Positions 17,683 to 25,202 of a DNA stretch of 64,000 nucleotides are shown piece by piece (position 1 is the first letter of the stretch; each line of letters opens with the position of its first letter). Position numbers and translations under genes: made by a program. The stretch lies in the NCBI RefSeq assembly GCF_900111905.1, contig NZ_FOKM01000018.1:58349-122348 (forward strand), in the 5' to 3' direction. The DNA comes from Rhizobium sp. NFR07. GTDB lineage: Bacteria > Pseudomonadota > Alphaproteobacteria > Rhizobiales > Rhizobiaceae. The notes beneath the pieces are model-generated. The model was not told the DNA's origin. It saw only the letters and a program-made list of their open reading frames with translations, and ran no database searches.

Positions 17683-18396
17683 ATGAAGAGAACCTTTCTG
17701 ATCACCGGCGCAAGCAAGGGCATCAGTCTCGCCCTGGCCCATCGTCTTGCCACCCGCGACCATACCGTCATCGGCATTGCCCGCAACCCGACAGACGCCT
17801 TTCCTGGCCAGCTACATACTCTCGATCTTTCCGAGCGCAGCGCCAACGACGAACTGGCCAGGATCGTCAAGGAAAGCAACGTCGATGGCGTGGTCAACAA
17901 TGTCGGGCTGGTCAGGGCCGCGCCGCTTGGCGACATCGCCATCGAAACCCTTGAAGAGGTGATGCGCGTCAATCTGCATCCTGCTCTTATGTCCGTACAG
18001 TCCGCATTGCCCGGCATGCGCACACGCGGCTGGGGCCGCATCGTCAATATTTCCAGTCTCACCGTTCTCGGCAGCGTACAACGGACAAGCTATGCCGCCG
18101 CCAAGGCCGCGCTCGTCAGCTTTACGCGAAGCTGGGCGCTCGAACTCGCCCAGACCAGCATCACGGTCAACGCCGTCTCGCCCGGGCCGACCGAAACGGA
18201 ACTGTTCCGGGCCAACAATCCGATCGGCAGCGAAGGCGAGGCGCGATACCTCTCCGGCGTTCCGATGGGCCGGTTCGGCCAACCTGATGAGCTCGCTGCT
18301 GCGATTGAATTTCTGCTGTCGGACGATGCCGCGTTCATCACCGGGCAGACGCTGCACGTCGATGGCGGAGCCTCGATCGGGAAGTCTGCACTGTAG
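17683..18396 (+). CDS. Short-chain dehydrogenase/reductase (SDR)
   Basis: The 237-residue classical SDR has the cofactor motif TGASKGI at residues 8-14, NNVG near 80 in place of NNAG, the catalytic SYAAAK with Y and K in the YxxxK spacing near 146-150, and PGPTETE. The C-terminal GQTLHVDGG is typical of FabG-like members. It uses NAD(P)H to interconvert alcohols and ketones; the substrate is unknown. AGAGGA precedes ATG 17683. It is the last gene of the GST cluster. No clear terminator follows. The first glycine-rich loop reads GASKGIS where G is usual at the last position, a mild deviation. Confidence 0.92.
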   Translation: MKRTFLITGASKGISLALAHRLATRDHTVIGIARNPTDAFPGQLHTLDLSERSANDELARIVKESNVDGVVNNVGLVRAAPLGDIAIETLEEVMRVNLHPALMSVQSALPGMRTRGWGRIVNISSLTVLGSVQRTSYAAAKAALVSFTRSWALELAQTSITVNAVSPGPTETELFRANNPIGSEGEARYLSGVPMGRFGQPDELAAAIEFLLSDDAAFITGQTLHVDGGASIGKSAL

Positions 18397-18956
18397 CACG
18401 ATTGCTAGCGGTGCCGTCCTTGCTTCGGACGGGCTCCGGAGATCGGCACACGACCGCTAAATGACCGCTCCCGTGTATCAAACTCCAGAAGCGGTGAGTC
18501 TCCTCCGGACCCAAACCGCCATCGTGAAACCCAACCCCTTGGCTTGTTGAGTGGTCCAGTTTCGGAGGCTGTACGGAATGGCGGGGTGGCTGGTATGACT
18601 CCCCATCATCGATGTTCACATCCAAGGGGCTATAGACGGCCTGGCGGCAAACGCTGTTTCAAAGCGGCCCCGCTCGCCGGGGGCAGTCGGTCCCGGTTCC
18701 GGCTTTGCCGCCGCTATGCTGAACCTCCTGCGGCAACCCTTTTAACCGGTCTTGCGGGAGGCGAACGGCTTCCGCAGTGCCCGCTACAGCTGGTATGCCC
18801 ATTTCCTGTTTGGGCGCACTCGTAACAACCGAAATCAATCATAACTTGAAGCGGCGCTTCTGTTGTCAATGACCGCCAGGCTGTTGTTGACGCCTTACAC
18901 CAACAAGGTTGATCTGCCAGTCCTGCCGTGTTTTGAAGATGGGCACCCGCGGCAGG
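18397..18956. other. Intergenic region before the exonuclease gene
   Basis: These 560 bases contain no supported gene. Several short frames overlap on both strands but none has a ribosome-binding site or a recognisable domain. It may contain decayed coding sequence, but I could not identify any relic. The promoter of the exonuclease should lie near 18840-18950. Confidence 0.4.
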
Positions 18957-19955
18957 ATGATGACGGCAAGAATGGCAGAACAGTTCGACATGTTTTCGGA
19001 ACAGGTTCCGCGCGACCGGGTGCTCACGCGTAGCACTGCTTCCGGATTCACCAAGCGTGAACAGCCTGGCGTCCTCATAAGTGAAGAGGACATGGTCCGG
19101 CATCTCTCGCAGACGGGTCGCTACCGTGTTCTCACGAAACTGGTGCCGCGCGCAGTCGCGCCATTCCCACGGCCAGAATTCCCGCTCAAGGGCATCATTC
19201 TCGATACCGAGACCACGGGCCTCAATGCACGCAAGGATGAGATCATCGAAATTGGCGTGATCGCTTTCACGTTCGATGCCACAGGAAACATCGGTGACGT
19301 CACCGGGGTCTACGGTGGGCTTCAGCAGCCGAGCATCTCCATTCCTTCCGACATTATCAGCCTCACCGGTATCACCGACGAGATGGTGGCCGGGCAATCG
19401 ATCGATATCGCTGCATTAAAGGCGCTGATCGAACCAGCGGATCTGTTGATCGCCCACAATGCCGGTTTCGACCGGCCATTCTGCGAGGCGTTTTCTCACT
19501 TGTTTTCCGGCAAGGCCTGGGCGTGCTCCAACTCCGAGATCGACTGGTCGTCGCGTGGCTATGAAGGAACCAAGCTCGGCTACCTGATCGGGCAAGCGGG
19601 ATATTTTCATGAGGGTCATCGCGCCGTCGATGACTGTTTTGCGCTCCTGGAGGTTCTCGCCGGGCAAGTCGATGGATCGGCGTCCACCGCTTTCGCTGAG
19701 CTTTATGAGGCAAGCCAGAGGTCGCGTGTCCGGATCTTTGCCGAGAACAGTCCCTTCGACATGAAGGATCATTTGAAGGCGCGAGGCTATCGCTGGTCTG
19801 ATGGAAGTGACGGCCGTCCCAAATCCTGGTGGATCGAGGTGGGCGAGGAAGCGCTCGATGATGAGCTGCGCTATCTCAGGGCCGAAATCTACCGATATCC
19901 CGATGCCGATCCACCGATCAAACGCCTGACTGCCTTCGACCGTTTCCGGGCGTGA
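18957..19955 (+). CDS. DEDDh 3'-5' exonuclease (DnaQ/PolIII epsilon-like)
   Basis: The three exonuclease motifs of the DnaQ superfamily are present: LDTETTGLN (Exo I, acidic D and E) near residue 81, HNAGFDRPF (Exo II) near 165, and HRAVDDC (Exo III, DEDDh type) near 222. The 90-residue N-terminal and 85-residue C-terminal extensions are not part of PolIII epsilon. The C-terminal KARGYRWSDG...WW stretch resembles a domain attached to bacterial DnaQ-like repair exonucleases. It removes nucleotides from 3' ends. The start is ambiguous: ATG 18939, 18957, 18960 and 18972 are all in frame and none has a strong ribosome-binding site. It lies 700 bases from the convergent dinB gene in a repair-rich segment. 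Confidence 0.9.
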   Translation: MMTARMAEQFDMFSEQVPRDRVLTRSTASGFTKREQPGVLISEEDMVRHLSQTGRYRVLTKLVPRAVAPFPRPEFPLKGIILDTETTGLNARKDEIIEIGVIAFTFDATGNIGDVTGVYGGLQQPSISIPSDIISLTGITDEMVAGQSIDIAALKALIEPADLLIAHNAGFDRPFCEAFSHLFSGKAWACSNSEIDWSSRGYEGTKLGYLIGQAGYFHEGHRAVDDCFALLEVLAGQVDGSASTAFAELYEASQRSRVRIFAENSPFDMKDHLKARGYRWSDGSDGRPKSWWIEVGEEALDDELRYLRAEIYRYPDADPPIKRLTAFDRFRA

Positions 19956-20126
19956 TGTTATCGCTTTGATCAGCCTCCGAGAAGATCCATGCTTTGGACG
20001 CATGGCCGACCTGAGACCTTGTGCCTTATCGACCGACGGCCAAGAGCCTATATTGCAAACATCGAAACGACGTTGGAACCAAGGCATGGTTGCTGGCGTC
20101 AAGAGACCTCACGAAAGGGGATCATC

Positions 20127-20273
20127 ATGAACGTGGCACGCTCCTTCAACAACTGGCGCAAGTACCGTCAGACCGTCACCGAACTCGGCCGCATGAGCTC
20201 GCGCGAACTGCAGGACCTCGGTATCAATCGCGCCGACATCCACAGCGTTGCCCGCCAGTCGGTCGCCCGCTAA
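20127..20273 (+). CDS. DUF1127 family small protein
   Basis: This 48-residue protein carries the DUF1127 signature: an arginine-rich start (NNWRKYRQTVTEL) followed by MSSRELQDLGINRADI. Such proteins are abundant in Rhizobiales and have been linked to RNA turnover and phosphate or carbon metabolism. It is basic and may bind RNA. GAAAGGGGA precedes ATG 20127, and a strong terminator at 20304-20330 shows it is transcribed as a single unit. It lies between the exonuclease and the convergent dinB. Confidence 0.92.
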   Translation: MNVARSFNNWRKYRQTVTELGRMSSRELQDLGINRADIHSVARQSVAR

Positions 20274-20303
20274 GCGGCTTTTCCAACTTGTCGAACTGAT
20301 GCT

Positions 20304-20330
20304 ACGCCCGCTGATGACGCGGGCGTTTTT
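20304..20330 (+). terminator. Rho-independent terminator of the DUF1127 gene
   Basis: ACGCCCGC at 20304-20311 and GCGGGCGT at 20319-20326 form a perfect 8-base-pair stem with a 7-base loop. Five T residues follow directly (20326-20330). Confidence 0.92.
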
Positions 20331-20588
20331 GCATGTGCTCTCCCACCCCGGGACTTGTTCGGGACTTCTAAAGCCGCAAAATGGCCTTGCGTCCCTTGCG
20401 TCCCTTGCATAGCTGCACTGCAGCAAAGTCTGTTTCGTGTGCGGCGGAAACTGGTACCTTGGTATTCATCGAAGTGATGTACCTCCTCCCGCAGAGCTTC
20501 GATTTCAGACGGCCCACTCCTCCTCCCAAGGGGCGTCTGTCGGAACAGCAGCACTCCTCCTCCCAGTTGCTGTTTGGTTGTTTTCGGA

Positions 20589-20620
20589 AAGCCTGCCGCA
20601 CCTCCTCCCGCGGCAGGCTT
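20589..20620. terminator. Bidirectional-type hairpin downstream of dinB
   Basis: AAGCCTGCCGC at 20589-20599 pairs with GCGGCAGGCTT at 20610-20620, an 11-base-pair stem. It is followed by T residues on the plus strand and by a shorter T tract on the minus strand, so it can end dinB transcription. The 20331-20588 interval to its left holds only short CCTCCTCCC-type repeats and a GCGTCCCTT duplication. Confidence 0.8.
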
Positions 20621-20642
20621 TTTCGTTTTCAGGACCGTGGTA

Positions 20643-21794
20643 TCAGAGCCCGAGCGCGAGCTGCGGCTCTTGCCCGCTCTCTTCGGTGTTGAGCGATGAC
20701 AGGGTAATCCCCAATAGCCGCACAGACCGTTTGAACGGGAACACCGAGGCAAGCAGGGTCTCAGCATTTTCCAGGATCTGGTTGATGTCTGACACGGATC
20801 CCGTCACGGTTCTGCTGCGCGTCGCCTGGCTGAAATCCGAATATTTGATTTTGACGGTGATGGTCTTTCCCGAGATGTCGTGCGCCTCGCAATAGCGCCA
20901 GACTTTTTCGGCCAGCGGCCGCAGCTCGGCTTTGGCCAGATCGAGATCGTTGATGTCCTCAACGAACGTGTCCTCGGCGCCAACGGATTTGCGGATCCGG
21001 TCGGGTTTGACGCGCCGTTCATCGATCCCGCGGGCAATGCCGTAGAAATACGGACCGGACTTGCCAAAATGCTGCTGAAGAAAGGCCAGCGACTTTGACT
21101 TGAGGTGAAGACCAGTCTCGATACCATGCCGTTTCATCCGCTCGGCGGTTGCCGGCCCCACACCATGGAATTTCTTGACGGGGAGGGCTTCGACAAAACC
21201 CGGGCCGTTCTTCGGCGTAATGACCGCCTGGCCGTTCGGCTTGTTCAGGTCACTCGCCATCTTGGCCAGGAACTTATTGTATGAGATACCGGCCGACGCG
21301 TTGAGGCCCGTGACCGCCTTGATCTTCGCTCTGATCTCCAGTGCAATCTCGGTGGCAATCTCCATGCCCTTCAGGTTTTCGGTGACATCGAGATAGGCCT
21401 CATCCAGCGACAGCGGTTCGATCAGCGGCGTGTATTCGGCAAAGATTTCCCGGATCTGCTGCGAGACCTGCCGATAGACGTCGAAGCGCGGCGGCACAAA
21501 AATCAGATCCGGGCATTTACGCTTGGCGGTGACCGACGGCATGGCCGAATGCACGCCGAATACACGGGCCTCATAACTCGCTGCCGCCACAACGCCACGT
21601 GCGGCCGAGCCCCCAACTGCCAGCGGCTTGCCGCGTAGCGCCGGGTTGTCTCGCTGCTCGACCGAGGCATAAAAGGCATCCATGTCCACATGGATGATTT
21701 TGCGCACAGGTTGCACACTCCCCGTGACGTCAGTTCCCACATGGTAAGTCGGAATTTCGTGACTGCTGTGGTCGTGCTGGATGCTGGTGATCAA
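20643..21794 (-). CDS. dinB: DNA polymerase IV (Y-family translesion polymerase)
   Basis: The 383-residue protein has the Y-family catalytic residues: HVDMDAFYASVEQRD near residue 35 and SLDEAYLDV near 128, followed by the helix-hairpin-helix region (KKFHGVGPATAERMKRHGI), a little-finger domain, and a C-terminal QLALGL that looks like a beta-clamp-binding motif. It copies past damaged template bases with low fidelity. The start overlaps the stop of the SRAP gene by 4 bases (ATGA), so the two are translationally coupled. A likely start nearer the catalytic domain (the valine-rich 30-residue N-terminal extension is non-conserved) cannot be excluded. Confidence 0.96.
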   Translation of the reverse strand: MITSIQHDHSSHEIPTYHVGTDVTGSVQPVRKIIHVDMDAFYASVEQRDNPALRGKPLAVGGSAARGVVAAASYEARVFGVHSAMPSVTAKRKCPDLIFVPPRFDVYRQVSQQIREIFAEYTPLIEPLSLDEAYLDVTENLKGMEIATEIALEIRAKIKAVTGLNASAGISYNKFLAKMASDLNKPNGQAVITPKNGPGFVEALPVKKFHGVGPATAERMKRHGIETGLHLKSKSLAFLQQHFGKSGPYFYGIARGIDERRVKPDRIRKSVGAEDTFVEDINDLDLAKAELRPLAEKVWRYCEAHDISGKTITVKIKYSDFSQATRSRTVTGSVSDINQILENAETLLASVFPFKRSVRLLGITLSSLNTEESGQEPQLALGL

Positions 21795-22468
21795 AGCAAC
21801 AGACCTTCCTCGTCCGGCTTCGGTTTGGCCTGTGGCGGCACGATGACCAACATGTTGCCCGGGAGCGGACGCTGTAGGTGGCGGGCTTCATCCCACGGTG
21901 CTGTCAGCCAGGTGTCGACCTCTTCAGGCGTGGTCAGAATCGACGGCATAGCCTTTTCATGGATGGGAGAAACGACCTCGTTCGGCGATGTCGTCAGAAA
22001 CCCGAACAGTTCGTATTCCTGCTCGCCATCCCTGACTTTGCGCACGCCTTTCCAGGGCGTCCAGAAGCCCGCGAAAAACATCAGCGGCCGATCTTCATTG
22101 CCGGCGAACCAGGCGTTCGGTACGCGCCCGCCTTCCACCTTGCTGGCTGGGTCGGGCTCGGCAAAGGAGGTGAACGGAACGACGCAGCGGCTGGTTGGGC
22201 CGAGCCAGCGCCGCCAGTGCGGCGAACTCACATTACGAATATTGGTGACGCCGGGATCGTAGTTTTTCACATAGGCCGGCGGCGAGGGCATTCCCCAGGT
22301 CGCCCGGGCAATCTCGCGTTGGCCGTCCTCGGCGGCGCGGACAATCGGCGCCAGATAGCCTGGATAAACATCGAAGGAGGCTTCATTCCAGCCGGCTCGA
22401 TCCCGGAACGCTTTTGTAAATTGCAGAACCGCGTCGCGTGTGGTCGTCACGTTATAGAGGTTACACAT
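21791..22468 (-). CDS. SRAP (HMCES/YedK) family abasic-site protein
   Basis: The 225-residue protein begins MCNLYN. In SRAP proteins the initiator Met is removed and Cys2 attacks abasic sites in single-stranded DNA to form a stable thiazolidine crosslink. Other family residues seen are WGMPSP, TNIRNVSSPHWRRWL, RCVVPFTSFAEP (catalytic acidic residue) and HEKAMPSIL with the active-site histidine. AGGAGG is placed correctly before ATG 22468. It is followed by dinB with a 4-base overlap, joining abasic-site protection to translesion synthesis. A second, frameshifted SRAP gene lies at 33661-34203. Confidence 0.95.
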   Translation of the reverse strand: MCNLYNVTTTRDAVLQFTKAFRDRAGWNEASFDVYPGYLAPIVRAAEDGQREIARATWGMPSPPAYVKNYDPGVTNIRNVSSPHWRRWLGPTSRCVVPFTSFAEPDPASKVEGGRVPNAWFAGNEDRPLMFFAGFWTPWKGVRKVRDGEQEYELFGFLTTSPNEVVSPIHEKAMPSILTTPEEVDTWLTAPWDEARHLQRPLPGNMLVIVPPQAKPKPDEEGLLL

Positions 22469-22547
22469 TGCCGTCCTCCTACAATGCGGGTCAAAGCGAA
22501 GTTTCCGACCCTTTCGGAACGCAATCAAGCTTCGAAAGCTCCAGCGA

Positions 22548-22808
22548 TCACCTGGGCTTCTGCAGCTCAAAAACCACGGCCGCCTCCAGCAAACAGGGAA
22601 ATCCCGTCCCGCATCTATCCTGCCCGTCAGAACAGTGCATTTTGTCGCAACCCATCGCCATACGACGGCGCAGATCCACAAAACGCATGCTGGCGCCAAA
22701 CTGTTTCACCAACGCCTTGCGATCAAGCTCGCCCTGTTGCCCGCACGGTTTGCATTGAACCGTAATCACCGGTCCCTTGAAATCTCTGAGCGTCAGCAGG
22801 CCGGGCAT
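22548..22808 (-). CDS. Small cysteine-containing hypothetical protein upstream of SRAP
   Basis: This 86-residue protein contains VQCKPCGQQGELDRKALVK, FVDLRRRMAMGC and a final cysteine pair, giving a CxxC...C...C pattern that could bind zinc. The basic middle helix suggests a nucleic-acid role. I do not recognise a named family, but similar sequences are familiar beside SRAP/imu genes in rhizobia. It lies upstream of the SRAP-dinB pair on the same strand (80-base gap). It is divergent from imuA, with the LexA box at 22952-22966 between them, so it may share SOS control. Start and coding status are moderately supported. Confidence 0.65.
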   Translation of the reverse strand: MPGLLTLRDFKGPVITVQCKPCGQQGELDRKALVKQFGASMRFVDLRRRMAMGCDKMHCSDGQDRCGTGFPCLLEAAVVFELQKPR

Positions 22809-22951
22809 ATCTCTGTTTTCTCATCCACGATATTTTTCGTCACATTCAGCATCGAATTGAATGTGCTTGATGAATCGAATGAGCAACAGCCGTCTCGTGA
22901 TGCCGGCTGCAGTCCACCCGATTCTTGCCCGTTGACTCATCGTCGGTTAAA

Positions 22952-22966
22952 GAACAAAAACAGAAC
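22952..22966. promoter_or_regulatory. LexA-binding site (SOS box) of imuA-imuB-dnaE2
   Basis: GAACAAAAACAGAAC is a perfect match to the alphaproteobacterial LexA box GAAC-N7-GAAC. It ends 48 bases before the imuA ATG at 23015, where LexA would block the promoter. It also lies 144 bases from the divergent small gene at 22548-22808. Confidence 0.93.
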
Positions 22967-23014
22967 ATATCAGCTTTCTTTGGCTGTGCAAATGCACTCT
23001 GATGTAGGAACCCG

Positions 23015-23770
23015 ATGTCAATCACTGCCGCCAATCCCGTCATTTCCGAGCTTCAGGACCGCATCCGGCGGCTTGAAGGCGGAGCTGCGCGCAAGGGCGA
23101 GGTGCTGTCGTTCGGAATTGCCGAGATCGATGCAAAGCTTCCCGGTGGTGGGCTGGCCCGCGGTGCCTTGCACGAGGTGGCCGGCGGTGGCGCCGATGCG
23201 GTCCATGGCGCGGCCGCCGCTCTGTTCGTCGCCGGGATCGTCGCGCGCACAAAGGGCGACGTGCTCTGGTGCCTGACACGGCCGGATCTGTTCGCGCCGG
23301 CCTTGGCGCAGGCAGGGCTCCATCATGACCGGGTGATCTATGTCGAGGCTGACCGGGAAGAGGACGTGCTCACGAATTTCGAAGAGGGCCTGCGTTTTGG
23401 CGGGCTGGGGGCTGTGGTTGCCGAGCTCGTGCGCCTACCCATGACCGCCTCGCGGCGCCTGCAACTTGCGGCGGAGGCTTCGGGAACGATTGGCATTGCG
23501 CTTCGGCGATGGCGGCGCCCGACGGAGGTAGCAGACTTCGGACAACCGACGGCCGCCACGACACGCTGGCGTATCAGTGTCCTGCCCTCCGAGCCGCTTC
23601 CCGTGCCGGGCATCGGCCGGGCCCGGTGGCTGGCGGAATTGATCAGAGCAAGGGCGGGAGAAGCCGCAGAATTTGAAATAGGTGCCTGCGATGCCACGGG
23701 TCGTATCAGTCTTTCTCCCCACGTTCGCGACGGACAGGATCAGGCGCGCGGATCCCGGAATTTTGCCTGA
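23015..23770 (+). CDS. imuA: ImuA, SOS mutagenesis accessory protein
   Basis: This 251-residue RecA/SulA-related protein has VLSFGIAEIDAKLPGGGLARGALHEV at the start of the RecA-like core, where a P-loop is degenerate, and LWCLTRPDLFAPALAQAGL and YVEADREEDVL as in other ImuA proteins. It works with ImuB and DnaE2 in damage-induced mutagenesis and bridges RecA-type interactions. AGGAACCC precedes ATG 23015. The gene overlaps imuB by 80 bases. A LexA box at 22952-22966 lies upstream. The C-terminal 25 residues read through into low-complexity sequence over the overlap. Confidence 0.95.
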   Translation: MSITAANPVISELQDRIRRLEGGAARKGEVLSFGIAEIDAKLPGGGLARGALHEVAGGGADAVHGAAAALFVAGIVARTKGDVLWCLTRPDLFAPALAQAGLHHDRVIYVEADREEDVLTNFEEGLRFGGLGAVVAELVRLPMTASRRLQLAAEASGTIGIALRRWRRPTEVADFGQPTAATTRWRISVLPSEPLPVPGIGRARWLAELIRARAGEAAEFEIGACDATGRISLSPHVRDGQDQARGSRNFA

Positions 23771-25202
23771 AACACCTGTTGTGGTTGTTTCCCGCAGTGG
23801 ATCAAAACGCACCGTCTCTGCAATCGACGCTGCGGCCTTCAAGGCCGGCGTCCGCATCGGCATGCCCGCCGCCAAAGCCCAGGCGATGATATCCGGCCTG
23901 CACATAGTTGATGCCGATCCGGACGGCGACGCCTTGGCGATCGACCGCCTGGCGCTATGGATGCTGCGCCAATATACGCCGGTAGTGGCGATAGATGCTC
24001 CCGACGGCATTGTCATGGACACCGAGGGCGCCGACCATCTGCGCGGCGGCGAGTTGCCGATGCTGACTGGTCTTGTCAATGCGTTGAGAGCTCGCGGCCT
24101 TCAGGCCCGTGGCGCCATCGTCGACACCTGGGGCAGCGCCCATGCCATTGCGCGCGCCATGCGGCGAGACGTGATCATCGTGCCAGTTGGTGAGACGGCC
24201 AAAGCCGTCGTCAACCTGCCGATTTCCAGCCTTCGTCTGCCGCCCGACATCGTCAGCGGTCTGGGCGTGCTTGGGTTTCGGACCGTCGGCGAGCTTTCCG
24301 CAACGCCGCGGGCGCCTTTGACATTGCGCTTCGGGCCGGAGGTCGGCCGCAGGCTCGATCAGATGTTTGGACGTCTCGCCGAACCGATCGACCCCATTCG
24401 CACCGCAGACCTGGTCGAAGTGGCGCGTTCTTTTTCCGAACCAATCGGGGCCTCTGAGACCATCGCCAAATATATCGGCAAGCTGGTGGTCGAACTCTGC
24501 ACCGCACTGGAGACGCGCGGGCAGGGCGTTCGCCGCGCCGATCTGATTATCTATCGTGTCGACAACACCTTGCAGTCCCTGCGCGCTGGCACTGCAAAAC
24601 CCGTGCGCGATATCCCCCGTCTGACAAAGCTTCTCTGTTCCAGCATCGAGAACATCGATCCCGGGTTCGGCATCGAGAAACTGTCCCTCACTGCTACCAT
24701 GATCGAACCGTTCGAAGAAAAGCAGTCCATCTCCTCGCTGGTCGAAGAAACCATCGTCGACGTCACACCGCTGCTAGACAGTTTTGGAAATCGCGGCCAG
24801 CGCATGTACCGGCTGGCGCCTGTTGAAAGCGACGTTCCCGAGCGCAATGTCGGGCGCGTCTCCCCCATTGCCGCAAAACTGGGTCAGGCCTGGCCGACCC
24901 GCTGGCCCCGGCCGAGCCGGATGCTGGCGCACCCGGAACGGATCGAGGTCATTGCGCTCACGCCCGACCATCCGCCGGCATCCATGACCTGGCGCGGCAA
25001 ACGCCGGCGCATCAAGCGCGGCGATGGGCCGGAACGAGTGTTCGGCGAGTGGTGGGTACGCTCCTCCGAGATGGAAGCCGTCAGGGACTATTACTCTGTC
25101 GAGGATGAGGACGGTAATCGCTTCTGGGTCTATCGCTCCGGCGACGGTGTGGATCCCGCGACCGGAACGGCCAAATGGTTCCTGCACGGGATCTATGGCT
25201 GA
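23691..25202 (+). CDS. imuB: ImuB, catalytically inactive Y-family polymerase homologue
   Basis: The protein of about 503 residues starts MPRVVSVFLPTFATDRIRR, typical of ImuB. It has the Y-family fold without the paired catalytic acids (ATG 23691 is preferred to an in-frame GTG at 23682). The palm region reads DADPDGDALAIDRLALWM, and VGELSATPRAPLTLRFGPEV is the helix-hairpin-helix part. It acts as a hub that brings DnaE2 to the beta clamp. I did not find an unmistakable clamp motif. It overlaps imuA at the start and dnaE2 by one base (TGATG) at the end, so all three are translationally coupled. Confidence 0.95.
   Translation: MPRVVSVFLPTFATDRIRRADPGILPETPVVVVSRSGSKRTVSAIDAAAFKAGVRIGMPAAKAQAMISGLHIVDADPDGDALAIDRLALWMLRQYTPVVAIDAPDGIVMDTEGADHLRGGELPMLTGLVNALRARGLQARGAIVDTWGSAHAIARAMRRDVIIVPVGETAKAVVNLPISSLRLPPDIVSGLGVLGFRTVGELSATPRAPLTLRFGPEVGRRLDQMFGRLAEPIDPIRTADLVEVARSFSEPIGASETIAKYIGKLVVELCTALETRGQGVRRADLIIYRVDNTLQSLRAGTAKPVRDIPRLTKLLCSSIENIDPGFGIEKLSLTATMIEPFEEKQSISSLVEETIVDVTPLLDSFGNRGQRMYRLAPVESDVPERNVGRVSPIAAKLGQAWPTRWPRPSRMLAHPERIEVIALTPDHPPASMTWRGKRRRIKRGDGPERVFGEWWVRSSEMEAVRDYYSVEDEDGNRFWVYRSGDGVDPATGTAKWFLHGIYG

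Noticed and set aside
20270..20767. 165-codon minus-strand frame across the dinB terminator region
   Set aside because: It crosses two terminator hairpins and low-complexity CCTCC repeats and overlaps dinB.
22635..23276. 213-codon plus-strand frame ahead of imuA
   Set aside because: It overlaps imuA in another frame, covers the LexA box and has no ribosome-binding site.
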